64,000 nt of DNA, taken from assembly GCF_024169245.1 (NCBI RefSeq), contig NZ_JALJWP010000001.1, forward strand, positions 1,923,501-1,987,500, given 5' to 3'. A model generated the notes under the pieces. That model did not search any database and was not told the DNA's origin. It saw only the letters and a program-made list of their open reading frames with translations. Source of the stretch: Pseudomonas koreensis (GTDB lineage Bacteria; Pseudomonadota; Gammaproteobacteria; Pseudomonadales; Pseudomonadaceae). Positions 1 to 9,010 of the stretch are shown here, piece after piece (position 1 is the first letter of the stretch; every line of letters begins with the position of its first letter). A program made the translations under genes and the position numbers.

Positions 1-38
1 GTTAGTCTGACCGTTCCCTGCTGTCTGCCGAGCTTTCC

Positions 39-2525
39 ATGCCTGACCTGCTAGACCGCTACCCGCTGAACGCGGGCACCTACCACGAACTGCTCGACGG
101 CAGCGGCGCAGTGCGTGCGCATTGGCAGCGGCTGTTCGATCAGTTGCAGCGCAGCAGCCCCGCGCAACTGGTGCAGCGCCAGGCTTTGCTGGCGCGGCAG
201 ATTCAGGAAAACGGTGTCACCTACAACGTCTATGCCGACCCCAAAGGCGCTGATCGGCCATGGGAGCTGGACCTGCTACCCCATGTGATCGCGGCGGATG
301 AGTGGCAGCAGTTGTCCGCCGGCATCGCTCAGCGGGCACGCTTGCTCAACGCGGTGCTGGCGGATCTGTACGGCCCGCAACGGCTGATCAGCGAAGGCCT
401 GCTGCCGGCCGAGCTGGTCTTCGGGCACAACAATTTTCTCTGGCCCTGTCAGGGCATCAATCCGCCGGAATCAGCCTTTCTGCACCTGTACGCGGTGGAT
501 CTGGCGCGCACGCCGGACGGCCGCTGGTGGGTCACCGCCGATCGCACCCAGGCGCCGTCCGGTGCCGGTTATGCGCTGGAAAACCGCACCATCGTCTCCC
601 GCGCGTTTCCCGATTTGTACCGTGATCTGAAGGTTCAGCATCTCGCTGGCTTCTTCCGCACCTTGCAGGAAACCCTGGTGCGTCAGGCACCGGAGGGTGA
701 TGACGCACCGTTGGTGGTGCTGCTGACCCCGGGGCGTTTCAACGAAAGTTATTTCGAGCATCTTTATCTGGCCCGCCAGCTCGGCTATCCGTTGGTCGAG
801 GGCGGCGATCTGACCGTGCGCAATGCCACGGTGTACCTGAAAACCCTCAGCGGCCTGCGCCGCGTACACGCGATCATGCGCCGCCTGGACGATGATTTCT
901 GCGACCCGCTGGAGTTGCGTACCGACTCGGCGCTGGGCGTGCCCGGCCTGCTCGAAGCGGTGCGTCAAGGGCGGGTGCTGGTCGCCAATGCGCTGGGCAG
1001 CGGGGTGCTGGAATCGCCGGGTCTGTTGGGGTTTCTGCCGAAGATCAACCAATTCCTGTTCGGCGAAGAGCTGATCCTGCCGTCGATCGCCACCTGGTGG
1101 TGCGGTGAAGCGCCAGTGTTGGCGCAAGCGCTGGAAAAGCTCCCTGAGCTGTTGATCAAACCCGCTTTCCCATCGCAGAGCTTCGCGCCTGTTTTCGGCC
1201 GTGACTTGAATGAAAGCCAGCGCCTCGAGCTGGCGCAGCGCATGCAGGCACGGCCTTATGCCTACGTCGCGCAAGAACTCGCGCAACTGTCCCAGGCGCC
1301 GGTCTGGCAAGCCGAAGACGGTCATCTGCAACCCCGGGCGATCGGCATGCGCATGTATGCAGTGGCCAGTCACGACGGTTACCGCGTGTTGCCGGGCGGT
1401 CTGACCCGAGTGGCGGCCGATGCCGACGCCGAAGTGGTGTCGATGCAGCGCGGCGGGGCAAGCAAGGACACCTGGGTGCTCAGCGATCGTGCACCGAGTG
1501 GCGAGCAGTGGAAGGCGCAGCGCAATGTCGGCGTGCATGATCTGGTCCGCCGCGATCCGTACCTGCCGTCGCGGGTGGTGGAAAATCTGTTCTGGTTCGG
1601 CCGCTACTGCGAACGCTGTGATGACAGCGCGCGGCTGCTGCGCATCATGCTCACGCGCTATGTCGATGGCGATGATCCGCATGCGTTGCAGGCGGCGGTC
1701 GATCTCGGTGAGCGACTGGCGCTGTTGCCGGAGGAAGGCGAACTGCCGGAGCGCCTGCTCGCTGCGTTGCTGGGCGAGGACTGGTCGTTCAGCCTGCGCT
1801 CCAACTTGCAGCGTTTGCAGTGGGCTGCGTCGCAAGTGCGCGGCAAGCTGTCCCGCGAGAACTGGCAGGCGCTGGTGGAATTGCAGCGCGAGGCGCTGGA
1901 GCTGGAAGTCGATGAACCGGACTTCGGCGAACTGCTGGATTTTCTCAATCGTCTGGTGATGTCGCTGGCGGCGCTGTCGGGGTTTGCCCTGGATGACATG
2001 ACCCGCGATGAGGGCTGGCGCTTTCTGATGATCGGCCGACGCATCGAACGTCTGCAATTTCTCAGCAGCAGCCTGGCCGCGTTTCTGGGCGGTGCGGGTG
2101 CGTTCGATCAAGCGGGGCTGGAGTGGTTGCTGGAACTGGGCAACAGCAGCATCACCTATCGCTCGCGCTACCTGGCCGTGGCGCAGTTGATTCCGGTGCT
2201 CGATCTGCTCTTGCTGGATGAGCAGAACCCCCACGCCGTGCTGTTTCAGCTGAAACTGGTCACCCGCACGCTGAAGCGTTTGAACGACGATTTCGCTGCG
2301 CCTCGCGAGACCGGATTGCCGCAACTGATTGAACGCTTGGCGCGATTCGATCTGGGTTGTCTGGAAAATCCGCTGTTCGGTAAATCCAGCGTGCGGGCTG
2401 CGCTGGATGGTCTGGCCGATCTGTTGCAGGAAATCGCCGAAGCGAGCGGTCAGGTATCGGATCGTCTGGCGCTGCGCCATTTCGCCCATGTCGATGATGT
2501 CAGCCAGCGCACGGTGTCGGTCTGA
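39..2525 (+). CDS. Circularly permuted ATP-grasp / alpha-E fusion protein
   Basis: This 828-residue protein joins two families that are often separate genes. The first ~490 residues resemble the circularly permuted ATP-grasp fold (DUF404/DUF407 type). From about residue 500 (DPYLPSRVVENLFWFGRYCER) it matches the all-helical alpha-E domain (DUF403). ATP-grasp enzymes ligate carboxylates to amines, and alpha-E proteins usually accompany them, so a peptide or small-molecule ligase is inferred; the substrate is unknown. The ATG at 39 is the first after an in-frame stop at 3-5. The stop overlaps the next gene (ATGA), so the two are translationally coupled. An operon member may lie left of the window. 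Confidence 0.88.
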   Translation: MPDLLDRYPLNAGTYHELLDGSGAVRAHWQRLFDQLQRSSPAQLVQRQALLARQIQENGVTYNVYADPKGADRPWELDLLPHVIAADEWQQLSAGIAQRARLLNAVLADLYGPQRLISEGLLPAELVFGHNNFLWPCQGINPPESAFLHLYAVDLARTPDGRWWVTADRTQAPSGAGYALENRTIVSRAFPDLYRDLKVQHLAGFFRTLQETLVRQAPEGDDAPLVVLLTPGRFNESYFEHLYLARQLGYPLVEGGDLTVRNATVYLKTLSGLRRVHAIMRRLDDDFCDPLELRTDSALGVPGLLEAVRQGRVLVANALGSGVLESPGLLGFLPKINQFLFGEELILPSIATWWCGEAPVLAQALEKLPELLIKPAFPSQSFAPVFGRDLNESQRLELAQRMQARPYAYVAQELAQLSQAPVWQAEDGHLQPRAIGMRMYAVASHDGYRVLPGGLTRVAADADAEVVSMQRGGASKDTWVLSDRAPSGEQWKAQRNVGVHDLVRRDPYLPSRVVENLFWFGRYCERCDDSARLLRIMLTRYVDGDDPHALQAAVDLGERLALLPEEGELPERLLAALLGEDWSFSLRSNLQRLQWAASQVRGKLSRENWQALVELQREALELEVDEPDFGELLDFLNRLVMSLAALSGFALDDMTRDEGWRFLMIGRRIERLQFLSSSLAAFLGGAGAFDQAGLEWLLELGNSSITYRSRYLAVAQLIPVLDLLLLDEQNPHAVLFQLKLVTRTLKRLNDDFAAPRETGLPQLIERLARFDLGCLENPLFGKSSVRAALDGLADLLQEIAEASGQVSDRLALRHFAHVDDVSQRTVSV

Positions 2526-3415
2526 TGAGCGCTCAATATCAGATCTTTCACGACACCTGTTATTACTACGACAGCCCGGTTTCCCTCGCGCAGCAACTGG
2601 CGCACCTGTGGCCGCGCGAGTGCAGCTGGCAGCGCACCACCGAACAGCAGTTGCTGATCAGCCCGGAGCCGACCATGCGCCGGGATGAACGGGATGTATT
2701 CGGTAATCCGCTGACGCGGCTGGCATTTGAACGGCCCCATGACCAATTGCAGGTCAACGCCCGCCTGACGGTTGAGGTGCTGGCGCGATCGGCGCTGGAT
2801 TTCAATCAGTCGCCACCGTGGGAGCAGACCCGCGATGCGCTGACGTATAGCAGCCAGCCGTTGACCGCCGACCTGCTCGAAGCCTGTCGGTACCGGTTCC
2901 AGTCGCCTTATGTGCACTTGAAGCGCAGCTTCGTCGAGTTCTCGCACAGCTGTTTTCCGCCCGGGCGACCGTTGCTGCACGGCGTGCAGGCGCTGATGCA
3001 GAAGATATTCAGCGAATTCACCTTCGATGCCGAAGCCACCCAAGTGGCGACGCCGCTGGTGGAAGTGCTGGAGCGTCGACGCGGCGTGTGTCAGGACTTC
3101 GCTCATCTGATGCTGGCCTGTGTGCGCTCGCGCGGTCTGGCGGCGCGTTATGTCAGCGGCTATTTGCTCACTCAGCCGCCGCCGGGCCAGCCCCGCCTGA
3201 TCGGCGCCGACGCCTCGCATGCCTGGGTTTCGGTGTTCTGCCCGGTGCTGGGTTGGGTGGATTTCGATCCGACCAACAATGTGCAGCCGGCGCTGGAGCA
3301 CATCACATTGGCGTGGGGCCGGGATTTTTCCGATGTATCGCCGCTGCGCGGGGTAATTCTCGGTGGCGGTAATCACGACCCTGAGGTGCGGGTTACCGTG
3401 ATGCCACTGGAGTAA
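2525..3415 (+). CDS. Transglutaminase-like protein, partner of the ATP-grasp/alpha-E gene
   Basis: A 296-residue protein with a bacterial transglutaminase-like N-terminal beta region (YQIFHDTCYYYDSPVSLAQQ) followed by a transglutaminase core. The catalytic triad is visible: Cys in RRGVCQDFAHL, His in GADASHAWVSVF and Asp in GWVDFDPTNN. Such proteins cleave or transfer amide bonds. They co-occur with ATP-grasp/alpha-E genes in many proteobacteria, which suggests one makes and the other trims or transfers a peptide bond. No signal peptide is seen, so it is probably cytoplasmic. It starts inside the stop of the upstream gene. The tail runs to a REP pair. Confidence 0.9.
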   Translation: MSAQYQIFHDTCYYYDSPVSLAQQLAHLWPRECSWQRTTEQQLLISPEPTMRRDERDVFGNPLTRLAFERPHDQLQVNARLTVEVLARSALDFNQSPPWEQTRDALTYSSQPLTADLLEACRYRFQSPYVHLKRSFVEFSHSCFPPGRPLLHGVQALMQKIFSEFTFDAEATQVATPLVEVLERRRGVCQDFAHLMLACVRSRGLAARYVSGYLLTQPPPGQPRLIGADASHAWVSVFCPVLGWVDFDPTNNVQPALEHITLAWGRDFSDVSPLRGVILGGGNHDPEVRVTVMPLE

Positions 3416-3428
3416 CGCAGATCAAACT

Positions 3429-3517
3429 GTAGGAGTGAGCTTGCTCGCGATGGCGGTGTGTCAGGCGATAAATATTGTGACTGACACACCGCTATCGCGA
3501 GCAGGCTCACTCCTACA
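3429..3517. repeat. REP pair (TAGGAGTGAGC type)
   Basis: Two inverted copies of a short palindromic element (one with TTGCTCGCGA, one with TCGCGAGCAGG) flank a short imperfect dyad. It lies just after the transglutaminase stop, where it could act as a 3' stability element. Confidence 0.85.
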
Positions 3518-3626
3518 ATGGGATTCGGGTGTGCTTGGGAGGGAAGGGCTGTGAGGGCCGGCGGCAGAACCGCCAGCCCCGTCACAAATCCGCAGGGCCT
3601 GATTCGATCATCAAACCCGGTGGGGC

Positions 3627-3815
3627 TCAGGCGTCGGGCGTCTGATCTTTCGGTGCATCGGGTGCATCAACATCATCATCGGTCGCCACTTCACCGTCAG
3701 GGTTCAGTGCCGCTTCTTCAGCGGTTTGCTTCTTGCGCTGAAGCTTTTCCTCTTTCTTCTGTTCCTTTGCCAGGTCTCGTTGACGTTTGGCGAAGGAGTA
3801 ATTGGGTTTGGCCAT
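3627..3815 (-). CDS. Small highly charged conserved protein
   Basis: A 62-residue protein starting MAKPNYSFAKRQRDLAKEQKK: a lysine/arginine-rich, probably helical N-terminal half and an acidic C-terminal tail (GEVATDDDVDAPDAP). The ATG at 3815 is chosen over the longer open frame because the upstream extension is arginine/proline-rich without a coding look. I recall short proteins of this kind as common in Pseudomonas genomes but know no function. The lysine-rich, possibly nucleic-acid-binding head is inference only. It lies downstream of the LOG gene in the same direction. Confidence 0.65.
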   Translation of the reverse strand: MAKPNYSFAKRQRDLAKEQKKEEKLQRKKQTAEEAALNPDGEVATDDDVDAPDAPKDQTPDA

Positions 3816-3883
3816 GGGCGATCCTCTGGGGTCGAAGGTGAGGTTGAGCGGCGCGTATTCTGCCCTGTATCGGTGTCCGGGGG

Positions 3884-4471
3884 TTAACCGGGTTTTTGGT
3901 CGACCCACTTGGGCGTGACGGTCGGCTGCCACTGATCGAGGGCGTCGAGCAGGGAATCTGGCGATTCGCTCACTTGCAGCATGTCACGGTGTGGCGCGCG
4001 AACGAAGCCTTCGCCGACGATATGATCGAGAAAAGCCGTGAGTTTGCTGTAGAAACCGTTCACTTCCAGCAGCCCCAAAGGCTTGCCGTGGTAGCCGAGC
4101 TGGCCCCAGGTCCAGACTTCGAACAGCTCTTCCAGCGTGCCGAGGCCGCCGGGGAGGGCGATGAATGCATCGCTGAGTTCGGCCATCCGCGCCTTGCGCG
4201 CATGCATGCCGTCGACCACCTCCAGGCGCGTCAGGCTCTTGTGGCCAATCTCCTTGTCCATCAGGCTTTGCGGGATGATGCCGATCACTTCGCCGCCAGC
4301 AGCGAGGGCAGCATCAGCGACAATGCCCATCAAACCGACGGCGCCGCCGCCGTAGACCAGCGTCAACTTGCGTTCGGCCAGTGCCCGGCCAAGGGAGACG
4401 GCGGCTTCGGTGTAGGCTGGAACAGTGCCGGCGTTGGCACCGCAAAACACACAAACGGATTTCAGCGACAT
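3884..4471 (-). CDS. LOG family cytokinin riboside 5'-monophosphate phosphoribohydrolase
   Basis: A 195-residue Rossmann-like protein of the TIGR00730/LOG family, once annotated as lysine decarboxylase. It has the nucleotide-binding start ([10 protein letters not shown]), the glycine-rich [13 protein letters not shown] and the diagnostic PGGLGTLEE motif. The glutamate and nearby arginine ([10 protein letters not shown]) form the active site in characterised members. Such enzymes hydrolyse nucleoside monophosphates to free base and ribose 5-phosphate. Length is normal for the family. It is transcribed away from azurin. Confidence 0.9.
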   Translation of the reverse strand: MSLKSVCVFCGANAGTVPAYTEAAVSLGRALAERKLTLVYGGGAVGLMGIVADAALAAGGEVIGIIPQSLMDKEIGHKSLTRLEVVDGMHARKARMAELSDAFIALPGGLGTLEELFEVWTWGQLGYHGKPLGLLEVNGFYSKLTAFLDHIVGEGFVRAPHRDMLQVSESPDSLLDALDQWQPTVTPKWVDQKPG

Positions 4472-4531
4472 GGGTTACTCCTGGGTCGATCAGTCGCACA
4501 GGGTAACGGCTGGCGCGTCACGGTCCAAGGG

Positions 4532-4621
4532 CTAGACTTCGCGTTCGGGCGATTCGAAAGTACCGCTGGCGCCACAGGCGTAGGCGGCGAGCAAGCTGCA
4601 CAACAGGCCGTTGAAGAACAT
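4532..4621 (-). CDS. Possible 29-residue membrane-associated peptide
   Basis: A short reading frame reads MFFNGLLCSLLAAYACGASG then TFESPEREV. A good ribosome binding site (GGAG) lies eight bases before the ATG. The start is hydrophobic and followed by charged residues, as in small membrane peptides or a very short lipoprotein (a cysteine follows a hydrophobic stretch). It lies between the LOG gene and azurin. Nothing identifies a function, and it could be a chance frame. Confidence 0.4.
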   Translation of the reverse strand: MFFNGLLCSLLAAYACGASGTFESPEREV

Positions 4622-4714
4622 GACAGGCACTCCGTTTCAGTAGGTGGGCCGATCATAGGGCTGGCCAAATAAAAAGGCCGTTAGATTGTGTCGATGAGTG
4701 TCATAGCCTGAAAG

Positions 4715-4724
4715 TTGTATACAA
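4715..4724. promoter_or_regulatory. 10-bp perfect palindrome TTGTATACAA upstream of azurin
   Basis: TTGTATACAA is fully self-complementary and resembles operators of GntR/FadR-type regulators (GTnnnAC core). It lies four bases before the ANR-like box, about 90 bp before the azurin start. A role in azurin control is inference. Confidence 0.35.
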
Positions 4725-4727
4725 TTT

Positions 4728-4741
4728 TTGACTCAAGTCAT
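4728..4741 (+). promoter_or_regulatory. ANR/FNR-like box of azurin
   Basis: TTGACTCAAGTCAT matches the FNR-family consensus TTGAT-N4-ATCAA in 8 of 10 informative positions. Pseudomonas azurin is known to be induced by ANR at low oxygen. The centre lies about 80 bp before the start codon, suitable for an activator site, though I could not define the -10 element. Confidence 0.6.
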
Positions 4742-4813
4742 AGGAACTTGCGAAGATTTCAGGCAGTCTTTGCACCACTAGTGTTTTTGTTAACCCTGCC
4801 TTGGAGATTCACC

Positions 4814-5260
4814 ATGTTTTCCAAAGTTGTTGCGGTATCCCTGCTGGCGCTGGCCAGCGGCCAATTGATGGCTGCCGAGTGCAAAACCACCGTTGATTCC
4901 ACCGATCAGATGTCCTTCAACACCAAGGAAATCGTGATCGACAAGAGCTGCAAGACTTTCACCGTCGAACTGACCCACTCCGGCAGCCTGCCGAAGAACG
5001 TAATGGGCCACAATCTGGTGATCAGCAAAGAAGCTGACATGCAGCCAATCGCCACCGACGGCCTAGCAGCCGGGATCGACAAGAGTTACCTGAAGGATGG
5101 CGATGCGCGCATCATCGCGCACACTAAAATCATCGGCGCCAAGGAAACCGATTCGGTGACTTTCGATGTGTCGAAGCTGGATGCCGCTGAAAAATACGGC
5201 TTCTTCTGCTCGTTCCCTGGCCACATTTCGATGATGAAAGGCACTGTAACCCTGAAATAA
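4814..5260 (+). CDS. azu: Azurin (periplasmic blue copper protein)
   Basis: A 148-residue precursor with a 20-residue signal peptide ending LMA, before mature AECKTTVDS. In mature numbering the copper ligands are all present: His46 (MGHN), Cys112, His117 and Met121 ([11 protein letters not shown]). Cys3 and Cys26 can form the known disulfide. Mature length is 128, as in P. aeruginosa azurin. It carries electrons in the periplasm, classically to nitrite reductase or peroxidase. The ATG at 4814 has a GGAG site; the longer upstream frame is not a plausible signal sequence. A terminator follows. Confidence 0.97.
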   Translation: MFSKVVAVSLLALASGQLMAAECKTTVDSTDQMSFNTKEIVIDKSCKTFTVELTHSGSLPKNVMGHNLVISKEADMQPIATDGLAAGIDKSYLKDGDARIIAHTKIIGAKETDSVTFDVSKLDAAEKYGFFCSFPGHISMMKGTVTLK

Positions 5261-5283
5261 ATCGGGGATAGGGAATCAAAATA

Positions 5284-5319
5284 AAACGCTGCTGCGGGAT
5301 GATCGCAGCGGCGTTTTTT
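5284..5319 (+). terminator. Rho-independent terminator after azurin
   Basis: AACGCTGCTGCG pairs with CGCAGCGGCGTT around a seven-base loop, and a run of six T follows. It lies 23 bp after the azurin stop. Confidence 0.85.
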
Positions 5320-5461
5320 GCATCAGCGTCCGTCATTTATGTGGAAAGCCGTTACCGTTCGTCCGAAGTGGGCTCATACCTGTTATTTCTGACAGTAGAC
5401 CGATCTTTAAAACAGGGGGCTAGATAGAACCTTCTCAGGCTAGGCGAAGAAGGAGTCCTTC

Positions 5462-6628
5462 ATGATTGGCAAAATCAGAAAATCTACACTCCTGCCGCTG
5501 GAAATCACCCAGGTGGTTTCTGGTGGACAGGCGGTTACCAGTGGCAGCGTGATTTTTTCCCAAAGAGCCAGTTTCAGCGTTACCGGGCCTTCGTCTGTAA
5601 CGTTGAGTTTTCTAGTGGACGATGCCCTGAAATACACCGGTGATACGAGCACAGACGGGATCGGATTCTTTCTCATAGATGACATGCCAGAAGGAAGGCA
5701 CGAATTTCGAGTGACCTTCGAGGACGAGTCCACTGATGCATTCGTATTGATTTCAGTTGTAACAAAGCCATTCATCAGAACGCTGAAAGATTCCAGCGGG
5801 GATGATATCGAGCACGAAGGCACTACCAAGGACACCAAACTGGTCATTAGCGGCCTGGCAAAAGAAGGTCAGATAAAGATCCTGAACGATTCAGCCCCTG
5901 ACGTGATCGCCACTTTCACGGTCGAGAGGGATCGTAGCTGGGGCGGCGATCTTGAACTGCAAGCAGGGAAAACCTACGCACTGAAGGCCCGGGCGGATGA
6001 CGGCAAGGAATCCAATCTCTACTCAGTGACCGTGGAGCCAGCGTCTGGAGGCGAGGTGGACATAACCTCTCTGACAGACTCCTCCGGCCCGGTAGGGGAC
6101 GAAACCGCTACGCCGGACACCAATCTATCAATTGCCGGGACAGCGACGTCCAACTCGGTAGAGATATTCGATAATGACGACCCGACACCGATCACAAACT
6201 TTCCGGTGGTGGGAGGCAATTGGGGGGGCGAGCTGGATTTGTCTGTCGACAAACGATATTCGCTGACGGCCAAGGCCCCGGGCGGTCAAGCGACCGAACC
6301 GCGGAGTTTCTATGTCGGGACGCCGAAAAAGCCTGAGATTACTCGCGTCTCGCCCGCGAGTGGCCCAGATCTTGAAGATGGTGACACCACCACGTCTACT
6401 CTGCTTACGTTTCACGGCGTTGCTGCTGGGCATTTCAAATTGTCGATTCGTGATGGCGACAAGGGTATGGCCAACACCTCCGTCTATTACAAGAACGACT
6501 GGACAGAAACGCTCAAAGATTTACCTCCCGCAACATACATATTCAACGTCAAACCGCCGTCGGACGACCCGTCCGATAACTTCACGATCACAATCGAATC
6601 CGTTACGGATGCCAAGCTCGCCGATTGA
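5462..6628 (+). CDS. Ig-like tandem domain protein, unknown function
   Basis: A 388-residue acidic, Ser/Thr/Asp-rich protein made of about four beta-sandwich-like repeats of ~95 residues. Recurrent phrases are 'SG...V.I.D', 'W.G.L.L..GK.Y.L.AKA' and 'S..VTV', for example RSWGGDLELQAGKTYALKARA against NWGGELDLSVDKRYSLTAKA. This resembles bacterial Ig-like modules of adhesins. There is no signal peptide, membrane segment or sorting signal, so it may use a non-classical route or act inside the cell. GC in sampled lines is 45-53%, below its neighbours, which suggests recent acquisition. Its own leader follows the azurin terminator. Confidence 0.75.
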   Translation: MIGKIRKSTLLPLEITQVVSGGQAVTSGSVIFSQRASFSVTGPSSVTLSFLVDDALKYTGDTSTDGIGFFLIDDMPEGRHEFRVTFEDESTDAFVLISVVTKPFIRTLKDSSGDDIEHEGTTKDTKLVISGLAKEGQIKILNDSAPDVIATFTVERDRSWGGDLELQAGKTYALKARADDGKESNLYSVTVEPASGGEVDITSLTDSSGPVGDETATPDTNLSIAGTATSNSVEIFDNDDPTPITNFPVVGGNWGGELDLSVDKRYSLTAKAPGGQATEPRSFYVGTPKKPEITRVSPASGPDLEDGDTTTSTLLTFHGVAAGHFKLSIRDGDKGMANTSVYYKNDWTETLKDLPPATYIFNVKPPSDDPSDNFTITIESVTDAKLAD

Positions 6629-6666
6629 AGGATGCTGAAACCCACTGTGCTGCAGGTCCGAAGCGG

Positions 6667-6717
6667 CTGGCAGTGATCGTCTGGTTTTGATGTTCCAAAC
6701 ACAGACATCGCTGCCAG
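6667..6717. terminator. Long imperfect hairpin between convergent genes
   Basis: CTGGCAGTGATCGTCTG pairs with CAGACATCGCTGCCAG with one mismatch and one bulge, and the loop itself can pair (GTTTTG with CAAAC). No T-run follows. It lies where the Ig-like gene and nadE converge, so a bidirectional terminator or mRNA stabiliser is likely. Confidence 0.5.
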
Positions 6718-6740
6718 TGGCAACGTTGCGGTACGTCCGT

Positions 6741-7568
6741 TCAAGGTGCGAACGGCATGACTCGTTTGTGATGGGTCTTGTTGTACGTGTCGACAATGAT
6801 CCTGAACGCCTCGTCACGCACCGGCTCGCCATGCAGGAAGGCGTCGATCTCGGCATAGGTCACGCCATGGGCCGCTTCGTCCGGTTTGCCCGGCGACAGG
6901 TCTTCCAGATCCGCCGTCGGTACTTTCTCGACCAAAGGCTCTGGCGCGCCGAAACTGCGCGCAATCGCACGAACCTGATTTTTCACCAGACCGCTGAGCG
7001 GTGCCAGGTCGCAGGCGCCATCGCCGAATTTGGTGAAGAAGCCCATCACCGCTTCTGCCGCATGGTCGGTGCCGATCACCAGACCGCCCGCCACCCCGGC
7101 AATCGTGTACTGCGCGACCATGCGCATCCGCGCCTTGGTATTGCCCAGGACGAAATCCACCGACGCCGCCGGTTTGCCTTCGAACGCCGAAACCTGAGCA
7201 GCCAGCGCCTTGACCGCCGGGCCGATGTTCACGGTGTGGATTTCGTCAGGGGCGATGCAATCGAGCGAAGCCTTGGCGTCGTGCTCGTCGAACTGAGTTT
7301 CGTAGGGCAGGCGCACGGCGATGAATTTGTAGCGGTCGTCGCCGGTTTTTTCGCGTAGATCACGCACCGCGCGCTGGGCCAAGAGGCCTGCGGTCAGTGA
7401 GTCGACGCCGCCGCTGATGCCCAGCACCAGGGTCTTGAGCCCGGAATTGACCAGGCAATCCTGAATGAACGTCAGGCGTCGGGCGACTTCGGCCTGCAGG
7501 GCCTGATCGTCGGCGAACGGTGGTTGCACCTTGAGCTGCTCAGCAATCTCACGCTGTACGGCTTGCAT
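6741..7568 (-). CDS. nadE: Ammonia-dependent NAD+ synthetase
   Basis: A 275-residue enzyme that amidates deamido-NAD+ to NAD+ with ammonia and ATP, the last step of NAD synthesis. The ATP-pyrophosphatase P-loop SGGVDS is at residues 52-57, and the fold continues to [19 protein letters not shown] substrate-loop sequence (PTADLEDL). There is no glutaminase domain, and the length matches the short NH3-dependent class. The ATG at 7568 follows an AAGGAG site, so the longer frame is rejected. It starts four bases after the pncB stop, so the two form an operon. Confidence 0.96.
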   Translation of the reverse strand: MQAVQREIAEQLKVQPPFADDQALQAEVARRLTFIQDCLVNSGLKTLVLGISGGVDSLTAGLLAQRAVRDLREKTGDDRYKFIAVRLPYETQFDEHDAKASLDCIAPDEIHTVNIGPAVKALAAQVSAFEGKPAASVDFVLGNTKARMRMVAQYTIAGVAGGLVIGTDHAAEAVMGFFTKFGDGACDLAPLSGLVKNQVRAIARSFGAPEPLVEKVPTADLEDLSPGKPDEAAHGVTYAEIDAFLHGEPVRDEAFRIIVDTYNKTHHKRVMPFAP

Positions 7569-7572
7569 GAAT

Positions 7573-8796
7573 TCACTCCTTGCTAGATAGACTGGATTCG
7601 GCAGGAACCTGAAACACATGTCGCAAATAGGCGACGAAATTCGGATCTTTGCAGTGGGTCTTGCCAGGCTCGTCGGAAATCTTCGCCACCGGCTGGCCGT
7701 TGCAGGCGGTCATTTTAAGCACGATGCTCATCGGTTCGACACCCGGGATGTCACAGGTGAGGTTGGTACCGATGCCGAAGCTCACATTGATGCGACCGTG
7801 CAGCGCGCGGAAAATCTCCAACGATTTGGGCAGGGTCAGACTGTCGGAAAACACCAGGGTCTTGCTCATCGGGTCGATGCCGAGCTTGTGGTAGTGCGCG
7901 ATGCACTTCTCGCCCCACGCCACCGGGTCCCCGGAATCGTGGCGCAAACCGTCGAAAAGCTTGGCGAAGAACAGATCGAAATCGCCAAGAAACGCATCTG
8001 TGGTAATGCAGTCGGTGAGGGCGATGCCGAGCAGGCCCCGGTACTCGCGAACCCAGCAATCGAGCGCAGCGATCTGGCTGTCGATCAGCCGCGGGCCGAG
8101 TTGCTGATGGGCCATGATCCACTCGTGAGCCATGGTGCCCAGCGGTTTCATGTCCAGCTCGCGGGACAGATGCACGTTGCTGGTGCCGACGAAACGACCC
8201 GGGAAATCGTGCTTGAGGACGTTGACCACTTCGGCCTGCACACCAAAGGAAAAGCGTCGGCGGGTGCCGAAATCGGCGACCTGCAGTTGCGACAGTTCAT
8301 CGGCCGAGGCGTTGGCGGTCAGCCAGTCGAACTTGCGATACAGCTGTTCGCGGGCCTGCTCCAGCGAGGTTTCCCGATAGCGATAGCGGTTACGCACCTC
8401 GCTGACGATCGCCAGCAGCGGCACTTCGTAAAGGATGACGTGCAGCCACGGCCCGCGCAGGCGGATGAACAACTCGCCGTTCTCGATGCCGGTATGCAGG
8501 TAGCGCAGGTTGAAGCGGAACAGGCCGAGGAAACGCAGAAAATCCGGTTTCAGGAAAGTGATGCGCTCAAGAAAACTCAACTGATCGGCACTGAGACTCA
8601 GCTCGGCCAGGCGCTCGATCTGATGGCGAATCTCGGCCAGATACGGGCGCAGGTCCTCAGCGTTGCGGCAGCGGAACTCCCATTCGACTTCGACGTTGGG
8701 GTAGTTGTGCAGCACCGCCTGCATCATCGTCAGCTTGTAGAAGTCGGTGTCGAGCAGGTTCTGCACGATGCGATCGGCAAACACACTCTCGCTCAT
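7573..8796 (-). CDS. pncB: Nicotinate phosphoribosyltransferase
   Basis: A 407-residue enzyme joining nicotinate and PRPP to nicotinate mononucleotide, the entry of the Preiss-Handler salvage route. Family landmarks are [11 protein letters not shown] near the N-terminus, a conserved His region ([20 protein letters not shown]) and the phosphate-binding GLRHDSGDP. The start [11 protein letters not shown] was chosen because the longer frame begins with non-family sequence. Together with nadE it supplies NAD from scavenged niacin. Confidence 0.96.
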   Translation of the reverse strand: MSESVFADRIVQNLLDTDFYKLTMMQAVLHNYPNVEVEWEFRCRNAEDLRPYLAEIRHQIERLAELSLSADQLSFLERITFLKPDFLRFLGLFRFNLRYLHTGIENGELFIRLRGPWLHVILYEVPLLAIVSEVRNRYRYRETSLEQAREQLYRKFDWLTANASADELSQLQVADFGTRRRFSFGVQAEVVNVLKHDFPGRFVGTSNVHLSRELDMKPLGTMAHEWIMAHQQLGPRLIDSQIAALDCWVREYRGLLGIALTDCITTDAFLGDFDLFFAKLFDGLRHDSGDPVAWGEKCIAHYHKLGIDPMSKTLVFSDSLTLPKSLEIFRALHGRINVSFGIGTNLTCDIPGVEPMSIVLKMTACNGQPVAKISDEPGKTHCKDPNFVAYLRHVFQVPAESSLSSKE

Positions 8797-8905
8797 AAAC
8801 GGGTCTCCAGTTGCGCCGCGCCTGGCGCGGTCTATATCGATGGCGCTAGTGGCGCATATCGGCGGTAGGGATTGCCAGCATTTTTTAAGCACACCGCAGA
8901 TCGAA

Positions 8906-8994
8906 TGTGGGAGCGAGCCTGCTCGCGAATGCGGTGTGTCAGTTAAAGATGATGTGGCTGACCCGACGCTTTCGCGAGCAGGCTCGCTCCCACA
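8906..8994. repeat. REP pair (GTGGGAGCGAGCC type)
   Basis: TGTGGGAGCGAGCCTGCTCGCGAA and its reverse complement lie about 40 bp apart, between the pncB promoter side and the end of the LysR gene. Confidence 0.9.
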
Positions 8995-9010
8995 GGGATC
9001 CCCGGTTGAC

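Noticed and set aside
471..2489. Long minus-strand frame (672 codons) opposite the ATP-grasp gene
   Set aside because: High-GC codon bias leaves the opposite strand open. The translation is rich in Gln/Arg/His with no domain, and the plus-strand gene is clearly real.
7618..8868. Plus-strand frame opposite pncB
   Set aside because: Pure antisense of a well-recognised enzyme; no start site or domain.
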